Position numbers and translations under genes: made by a program. The notes below the pieces were generated by a model, which saw only the letters and a program-made list of their open reading frames with translations, was not told the origin of the DNA and made no database searches. Positions 57,418-64,000 of a DNA stretch of 64,000 nucleotides are shown here, piece by piece. How positions within the stretch are numbered: position 1 is the first letter of the stretch; each line of letters starts with the position of its first letter. Origin of the DNA: Gonocerus acuteangulatus. Its lineage: Eukaryota > Arthropoda > Insecta > Hemiptera > Coreidae. Where the stretch lies: assembly GCA_946811695.1 (NCBI GenBank), contig OX328125.1, positions 45,560,845 through 45,624,844 on the forward strand, written 5' to 3'.

Positions 57418-59050
57418 CTGCTTTTGGCTATAAGAGGTATTTTTAATACACCAAAAAGTTGAAATAAAAGGTTTGTGTTTTATTATTTGGGCAGTACTAA
57501 GAATGAACTCTATATTAAAAAATATATGAAAACAACTCAAAATACATTTGAAATTATATGTTGTCTGTAAATTTTAAATTTAGAGACTAAACTTTTTCTG
57601 GAAATCGTCATAATCACTTTTTAGAATTGATACATAGTTAACTGATTTTCATGAACATCACATTGGATCTTTTATTCTTAATTCAGCCGGGACTGGTTAA
57701 AGGTTTGCCCTTTGGGCTCTTTTAAAATTTTTGATGATGTGACCAGGAATAGTTATGCTTATAAGCTCCTGATATTATGCCTCATATGGTATGTAATAAC
57801 TGGAGCAAACAAATGATTTGGAGCAGTTTTTTTTTTTTTTAGTTATGACCTCTTACTGCATTTAAGTTGTATTAAAAGTCATGGTATTCATCACATTTAC
57901 TGTCAAATGCGGTGCACTAAATTTTTGTCTTCCTGATAGTAAATGTTAAATTTTTTCCAATGAAATAAAATTATTGTCAATTGATAAAAAGTGAAATGGT
58001 GAAAAATATTTTTTGATGATTTTACTAATTAATTATATTAGGTTATATTATTAAAAAATGTGATTTTTATTTAAAATCAGCCACATAGTTAAAACATTTT
58101 TTGTAACATGAAGTAGGACATTATTTCATCTTAAAAGGGGGTGGGGAATGGAATGCCCAACACTAGTGCCCCAATCCAAATGGTGGTAGATTCAGGAACC
58201 ATAGGACCACACCCTTCTGGTACAGCTTTTACTTATCTCCTTCTGGTTATAAATATTACATTCTACTGCTGACAAAATACTCAAGAACTTGTGAATATTT
58301 GTATTGTTCTATTTTATTAGTCACAACATTGTATTTGGAGTGGTAAGTAATATTATTAACTATTTATTTATTTAAGTCTAGACTGCTTAGTTATCCAGCT
58401 TGTCCCTGAAAGCTGAGGGCCAACATCTCTTGAAAGCAACTGTTTAGATCTTAAGTTTAAATCTTTAAGTATTCTCCCTCAGTATTCTTTTAACTAAAAT
58501 AACAAATTCACGTTTCCAGTAAATGATAAATCCATAAATTAATCTATAATAAATTTTATTGTAATCTAGCACTCAGTTATTCTAACAAATATGACGTATA
58601 ATAGAAAAAAAAAATTAAATGGAAAATAAACGAACTACAAATTCACTCTTCCAACAAAGTCGGGAATCATTTTTCTTCATCTTCCACAAGTTAACTTACC
58701 TATCAATTTTATTTTTCTGGGGGCCATTTTATTTATCTCTGAATCCTCAATGATATTTACCTTTCTCACAAATGCCCAGAAGAGTAAACTTGTTCTACTT
58801 TTTCTGTTACTTCCATTGTACTAACCATTTATAATATTTTAGTAAGTCAAGAAGGCTGCCAAAGATCATGCTGAAACGTTTCAAATATAGATTTTTCTGA
58901 AAAACTGATTTTCTCTCATATCCTTATCCCAACCATCCCTTGACTTCTCATCGCCTCAATGGCTAACTATCTTAATCTATATATATATTTTTTTTTTCCG
59001 AATCAAACAAGCTATCCTATAATCTAAGGGGTTAGGTCCACCAGTAAATA
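57418..59050. other. no exon seen; one hairpin-motif repeat
   Basis: AT-rich stretch, within an intron of the BESS-motif gene if that model is right. At 58855-58925 a GAAGGCTGCC...GCTGAAACG sequence, followed by AAATATAGATTTTT and later CCCAACCATCCC, resembles the outer part of the palindrome at 17873-19390. Confidence 0.45.
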
Positions 59051-59054
59051 TACT

Positions 59055-59329
59055 GTTGTCATACCTGTTGGTGGAGACCGTCGTCACTGGCATCTGTGCG
59101 AGTACTGTGGGCGAGCGCTTTCGACATAAGTACATCATTATCAAGCCGTTAAGTTAGTACTAACTTAACGTACGTAGTGTACTTACGTCGAAAGCGCTCG
59201 CCCACAGTACTCGCACAGATGCACTAACTTAACAGGGGTTTGATAATGACGTACTACCGTCGAAAGCGCTCGCCCAGAGTACTCGCACAGATGCCAGTGA
59301 CGACAGTCTCCACCAACAGGTATGACAAC
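59055..59329. repeat. triple inverted/direct repeat, MITE-like
   Basis: Left arm 59055-59125 (GTTGTCATACCTGTTGGTGG...GCGAGCGCTTTCGAC) and right arm 59259-59329 are reverse complements. A third, shorter copy of the inner 36 bases lies between them at 59187-59222 in the right-arm orientation. It is GC-richer than its surroundings. Confidence 0.8.
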
Positions 59330-59433
59330 CTATCCTATCATATGCAATTTCGACCAATGGTATAGTTGTTGGTAATAATATAATTTTGAAATTATTAAAC
59401 CCCCTCAGGTAAATCTAAATATAGAGCTAGTGC

Positions 59434-59900
59434 TTGATTACGGCTAAACAAAGACTTCGGATTATGAGTGGAAGATTTCTTGGCAATACCCACCTCTTTT
59501 CTGTTTGTTGGAGTGATTCTTCGAAGGTTCTCGTGCCCTTCCAAGTGAGGTACTTGATCCACTCTGTATTAAATTACGAATTGGTCCTAGAGGAAGCAAG
59601 GATAATTTCTGAACCTCTTGGTGAAACTAAGAAGCGTTTTCCAATTATGATTTTTTGCAATCCCTTCATGCTTCTTTTAATATATTATAAAAATTAAGAC
59701 AAAATAGCCTTCGCTATTCCTTTTTTACATTCGGCACTCTGGTTTTCTACGTTCAGTAACGAATATAGTTCTTCCATGACCATGGCTGTACGGTAAACTT
59801 TTTTGTACTCAAAACATATTTCTGCCAGCTGGGCATGAGTTATGATGACTCGCTCTATTGCAAAAAATAATACTACGATTAAAGGGGCACTCAGAAGCAC
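59434..59900 (-). pseudogene. unrecognised broken coding segment, possibly a chemoreceptor remnant
   Basis: The - strand has an open stretch (59900-59694) reading RVIITHAQLAEICFEYKKVY and MVMEELYSLLNVENQ. After stops comes EWIKYLTWKGTRTFEESLQQ and LPLIIRSLCLAVIK. The layout loosely recalls insect odorant/gustatory receptor C-terminal regions, but no diagnostic motif is certain. The + strand frame 59434-59697 is the overlapping alternative. Confidence 0.25.
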
Positions 59901-60346
59901 ATAAATGCTAATGAAAATAAAAGTTCACACTCAATCCTCCAAGAATATGCAAAAAGTACGAAATGATATTCAATGATATTTTTAAAAACGTGTTTAAAGT
60001 TTTAATGTTAACAAAATTGAGTCAAATTAAATGCAGGTATGCAAAACTATCTAATGATTTAATTTTCAAAAATTACAATATAGCATTCTTAAACACATAC
60101 CTTGGCCTGTAAATTCCATACTTGGAGATGTAATTTCAATGAAAAGCTAGGAGTCCCCAATTAGAAATATAAACTGTTTATAACGATTTTATTGTAACAG
60201 GATTAGCAGCTGCAATTTGCTTATTGTATAGGCTTTCAAAAAATATTAAGCAATGATATAATCCTAGCAGATTGTGTTCGAAAGATTAATAATAGATTTC
60301 AAATGGTAATTTACTTGTTTGAAAATAGTACAAGTTTTGTCCAAGG

Positions 60347-60572
60347 AGGCTGGTGGGAATCGAACCTACGATCTCCCGCATGAGAAACTAAAGTGTTAGC
60401 CACCAGACCACGGGGAGACCCCTTTTAACCTAATTATTAATATATGTTATTCAAATAACCAAAATAGAACATTTTCATCCCTAACCTGGCAAGAAAAGGG
60501 GGTATTCTTTAAATAACCTGTTCCGAAAATCTGTGGTATTTATGAGTAGATATTACAATTTAAATAAATAGA
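60347..60572. repeat. SINE fragments (family B head, family A tail)
   Basis: 60347-60420 on the - strand is a tRNA-like head (GGTCTCCCCGTGGTCTGGTG, B box GTAGGTTCGATTCCCACC). 60479-60572 on the + strand matches the family A tail (CCTAACCTGGCAAGAAAAGG, then TTTAAATAAATAG). They face away from each other and are separate pieces. The head is not a functional tRNA gene, because the acceptor stem does not pair. Confidence 0.6.
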
Positions 60573-62460
60573 ATAAAACTTGGGATGATTGTTTATTATT
60601 TAATATTCTTATAATTTTAACTGGATAAATGAAATGTTTTAAATAAGAAAAATTAACCTTTGTAAGCTCCTATTATCTCAAGAATATACAAATAAAATGA
60701 TGAAATATAAGAAAGTTTGTGATTTAGATCTATTCTAGCCATGATTTCTATAAATAAAACAATAAATGCTAATTATAATAAATATTAGTCTGTTCAGCCT
60801 GGATTTAACCATTACACTTTTATTCTTGCTTCATATTTCTTATGAATAATGATTGTTTGTATAAGACATATGATATATAGTTTTTTTTTTGTTTAGCATT
60901 CATTGCTAGCATTGTTGTTTTCTGCCAACAATCTGCTTGAATTCCAATGATTTTTTCCAAAATCAGAGCTAGAGAGAAGAAAAGATATTTCTGAAGAAAT
61001 CTGTTACAAAAAAAAAAAAAAAATAATGAGAAACTTCACACTGCGGTTTAAAAAAAAACTGACAACCAAGAATATGATATAAATAGTATAAGCCAATTGA
61101 AAATATAGAACTGTTACAGTTTTCTGTCTTGATAAAAGAAAGAAATGTCCAAATAATCAATATAGTATTATTATCATCCAATTTTTTATTGCGAACATAA
61201 AGGCATTCAGGCTGGAACTCTTTCTCCAGAAAGAAAAGGCAGCTGTTCGATTCCTTACCTCCACCATTTCTTTCGATTTGAAAAATTCTTCTATTTGTAC
61301 CTCGGCCTACACGCGAAGTGTTTATCCTTAAGAAAGTGAGCTATTACTCAGAAAAGATAAATGTTTGAATGAACAAAGTCTGGACAACTGGATCAGAAGT
61401 TTGATGGGATCCATTAAAACCAAATCTTGCTTTGTGGGGGGAAATGTATGGCTTATCATTTCTACAGGTAATCATTCTTTCTATTCGCCAAAGCTGGATA
61501 TACCTTCTTCAAAACTCTGCGCTTTAATTAAAATTTGATTAAATAAAGCTTTGAATTGACTTTAGAATATTGAAATTGAAAAAAAAATTAGTTTTAGATT
61601 AAGTGAATAGGAACAAAACCATACTAAAGAAATTACACAAAATAAAGATAAAGAAGTTAAATATTATTATACATCATCTAATAAATCTATGTCTATATGA
61701 ATTATAATTAAAAGTTTGGAGGCCATTAATGCACAAAAATACTGATAAATAGAATGTCTGTAACGCTAAAACAACATTTAACTCCATCATCTTAGCATGG
61801 TTGCGTTCTTATCCCTAGTGCAATTAGCAAAGGAATAGAAACAGTTAATGCTAGCATTTGATCTTTTGTTAAAAATATAAATTAAATCTTAAAGAGAAGC
61901 ACATTTAAGGCACCACAACAGGAAACTGACATCCTAAGCGCATCCTAAAGCGGAAATGACTCGCCCGCCATCTCAATGTTCACTCTAGGAAACCACTCTT
62001 GCCAATAAGTTTCTCATTGTCTTGCCTTCTTTTCCTCAAATACTACTTTTGCTCATAAATACAACTTAAATAAAAAAACAAAACAAAAAAACAACCAATT
62101 AAAAAGTGAGTTTAACAAACACAAAACCCCATTTAAGAGAACATAATGATGATTGATTTTGGCCCATCGAAAATTGCTTCAGAACCTTTTATGGAGAGAA
62201 TTTAGCAAGCATTCAAATGGTCACCTTGCACTTACCACAATTTCCCAACCTTTTTTTTGTAATATTTACAAAATTATTTTTGTAATAATTCCCCCCTGTA
62301 GAGTAGGGTTCCGATTAACAGAGGTCCGGTCAACCTAGATCCCGATTAACCGACGATCTCAAAACGCACTATTTACGCTAGAATATTTAAAATGTTCCCT
62401 ACCCTCCCCAATTACTTGTTGCTCCCAGCCTCCCAGAAATTGTTTCCTACATACGCTCCT
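60573..62460. other. intron/intergenic DNA, one short exon only
   Basis: Apart from the proposed BESS exon a (61259-61306) nothing coding is seen. The block 61910-62030 is GC-richer and includes an ATGGCGGGCGAG on the - strand, but the frame stops after eight codons. 61793-61870 is a repeat shared with 54980-55090. Confidence 0.4.
61259..61306 (-). CDS. BESS-motif gene, exon a
   Basis: Forty-eight bases between acceptor GCGTGTAG and donor GAG|GTAAGG encode AEVQIEEFFKSKEMVE in phase 0. FFKS is the usual opening of a BESS motif and joins smoothly to TVGVKLSRLP of exon b. Exons a, b and c together give a 40-residue motif in the right order. The MADF half and start codon would lie further right and were not found. 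Exons this small can be fortuitous, so confidence is moderate. Confidence 0.45.
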
Positions 62461-62486
62461 ATTAGGGCCACACACTATTAGGGCCG

Positions 62487-62559
62487 CCACACACTATGAG
62501 GTAGACCGGACAGGTTCACCCGTCAGGTGCAACTGTCCGGCCTACCTCATAGTGTGTGG
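62487..62559. repeat. 27-bp-arm hairpin of transposon termini
   Basis: CCACACACTATGAGGTAGAC (62487-) and its complement ending CCTCATAGTGTGTGG (-62559) are separated by 19 bases. CCACACACTAT also appears just upstream, at 62468. This looks like two Harbinger-type ends brought together by deletion. Confidence 0.65.
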
Positions 62560-62838
62560 TGGAACTTAACTACCCCATCTCTACCCTTTCCGGCGACCTC
62601 ACACCTGATGAAAATTCGATTATTTCTAACTCACAGGCGAGTAGACCTCATATGTGTGTGGGGGTTGTCAGGTGTACCTGATGAGGTCTCAGTTTTCTGC
62701 AACTCTGATTTGTGTTGATTTGTTTTACCGTTGTGGAAAATATATCCAAATGCAAACGAGAGTATGGCTAAAAGTAAAATTAATAGTTTTCGATCTAATA
62801 TTCGAAAGGAGTAGAGAAAAATTGACCCCTCAAGATTC

Positions 62839-63078
62839 TCAAAGTAGCTGTTCGTTTTTGTCGTGTGGGGATATAGTGGCCCTCATTTGTGTATATTTCT
62901 TCTTAATGAAAGGAGATACAAGTGACAATAACTCTATGTAATCTGATTCGTTCATGCACAGATAATTGCGATAATCTGTTGGTTCATCTCTTAATTCGTT
63001 CAGCAGATTGATATGGGTGAATTTATTTCTTCTTTGCAACCATTCCTTACACCATTGTTTGCGTTTTTTTGTAAACAA
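62839..63078 (-). pseudogene. PIF/Harbinger transposase N-terminal fragment
   Basis: The - strand reads KEWLQRRNKFTHINLLNELR, then YLCMNESDYIELLSLVSPFI and TQMRATISPHDK. This matches the N-terminal region of PIF transposases (W..RR..F..., L..E.., F...MN...F..LL.LV.P.I.., M R.AISP.ERL). The DDE core is missing and the frame stops soon after. It belongs with the termini at 62487-62559. Confidence 0.7.
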
Positions 63079-63079
63079 A

Positions 63080-64000
63080 CTCGGTATGTATGATGGGCGT
63101 ATATAGAAAATAATTTCGCAGGGGGCTGGGAAATTTCGGGGGGGGGGAGGCTGAGACCATTTCCAGTGTATGGAATACTAACAATTTGGATCTTGGAAGA
63201 GTTTTAGCCAACTTAAATGCTATTAAACCCAAAATAGAATATGTTTTATGAACTAAGTAATCTTATTTAATTTATTTTAAGGGTTTTACGACAAGTTTTT
63301 ACCATCAAATCAAACTTTCGGGGGGCTGCAACCCCCCCTTATATAACCCATGAACGAGAGTGATTATTTCTGAGAATAAACAAAAGCCATGCAATGCGTG
63401 TGGTCCTGTATCTAAATCACCCTTCAAGCTCAAATGTTAATGTGGAGCGTAATTTTAGTTCTTGTCTTGTAGTTAATGAGTAAAAGTAGGAATTAGCCAG
63501 AAAAGATTTTCTTTTTTTAGAATTTTGAATCTGTTGGCTTACAAGGATGGTTTTTGGTGCCTCCTATGTAGGTTCAATGAAGGTAAATGAAATATAAAAA
63601 AATTCATTTGTCGGAAAAAGAGGAGAAAGAAATGTGAAACTTACGCCCAGAGAAATTTACAAATGTATAAACTCCAGACGTTCAGAAGGCTAGTGTGCTG
63701 CTGGGAATGCTTTGTTGATTATATATAAAAAAAGAAAATTTCATTCATTTTGCAGGAATGGCTGTTTTGAATATTTTTTTTTCTAATTAATATAAATTAT
63801 CATTTTTGATCCCTTCATATATTACTGTACTCATTGGAGGACTGCCCTCTGGGGGAGCTCATACATTTTGAAAAGTATTAATCAGTGAGAGCCTTTGGGA
63901 CGCAAAACTAAAAAAAAAAAAAAAAAAAGTTTCTTTTATGAAAAGCGAGGTAATAATTATTTATTCAAAAATATAGTATTGGCTTATGATAAGAAGATAA
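63080..64000. other. no gene seen
   Basis: AT-rich with G runs (63140-63150) and an A tract near 63911. GGGCGTATATAGAAAATAATTTC at 63094 and the GGGGGGCTGCAACCCCCC palindrome at 63319 may be ends of the same small repeat family as 9110-9355. Confidence 0.4.

Noticed and set aside
60347..60420. Functional tRNA gene (also the heads of all SINEs)
   Set aside because: A and B boxes are present, but acceptor and anticodon stems do not pair. The same heads recur with SINE bodies.
61930..61970. ATGGCGGGCGAG on the - strand as a gene start
   Set aside because: The context looks good, but the frame stops after eight codons and there is no GT donor before the stop.

Overview
The window is eukaryotic nuclear DNA, AT-rich and crowded with transposable elements. 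Genes are split by kilobase-scale introns with GT/AG junctions. Gene content and repeats (Helitrons, Tigger/pogo, PIF/Harbinger, a CsRn1-like Gypsy, tRNA- and 5S-derived SINEs, a MADF-BESS type gene) point to an arthropod, probably an insect with a large genome. I cannot name the species.

Host genes. (1) A Regnase/ZC3H12 (MCPIP) RNase gene lies on the + strand, with six exons between 13580 and 26339. Its first exon(s) lie upstream. (2) RPP38, the L7Ae-like subunit of RNase P/MRP, lies on the - strand with five exons from 52069 down to 42877. They assemble into a complete 325-aa frame. (3) NDUFC2 (complex I subunit B14.5b) lies on the + strand with three exons, 53098 to 57166, 116 aa. (4) A partial BESS-motif gene on the - strand has exons at 61306-61259, 57417-57352 and 56831-. 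It overlaps the 3' part of NDUFC2 in antisense. RPP38 and NDUFC2 are head to head with about 1 kb between start codons, so they probably share a promoter region.

Layout. 1-13.5 kb: repeats only. They include a 5S-like SINE with a tRNA-like SINE inserted at its edge, a Tigger element carrying a nested Helitron, a 143-bp tandem array, a LINE tail, palindromes and a second Helitron. 13.6-26.3 kb: the Regnase gene, whose introns hold a pogo-type element inside another repeat, a 1.5-kb palindrome, SINEs and MITEs. 26.3-31.6 kb: probable long 3' UTR and downstream DNA. 33.5-37.5 kb: a very young non-autonomous LTR element with an Asn-rich 312-codon ORF, a duplicated primer-binding site and a third, inverted LTR. 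37.5-42.5 kb: a decayed Gypsy element with a tRNA-Trp primer site, an integrase deletion and a hAT MITE with a perfect 8-bp duplication. 42.6-52.1 kb: RPP38 with a Harbinger copy and a 2-kb fold-back element in its introns. 53.1-64 kb: NDUFC2, the antisense BESS exons, a MADF remnant, chemoreceptor-like debris and another Harbinger remnant.

The best candidates for something little described are the Asn-rich ORF LTR element, the hammerhead-like core (CTGANGA-hairpin-GAAACGTC) that recurs in several unrelated repeats, and the nine-copy protein-site-like motif in the pogo-type element. All calls are by eye; no database search was run.
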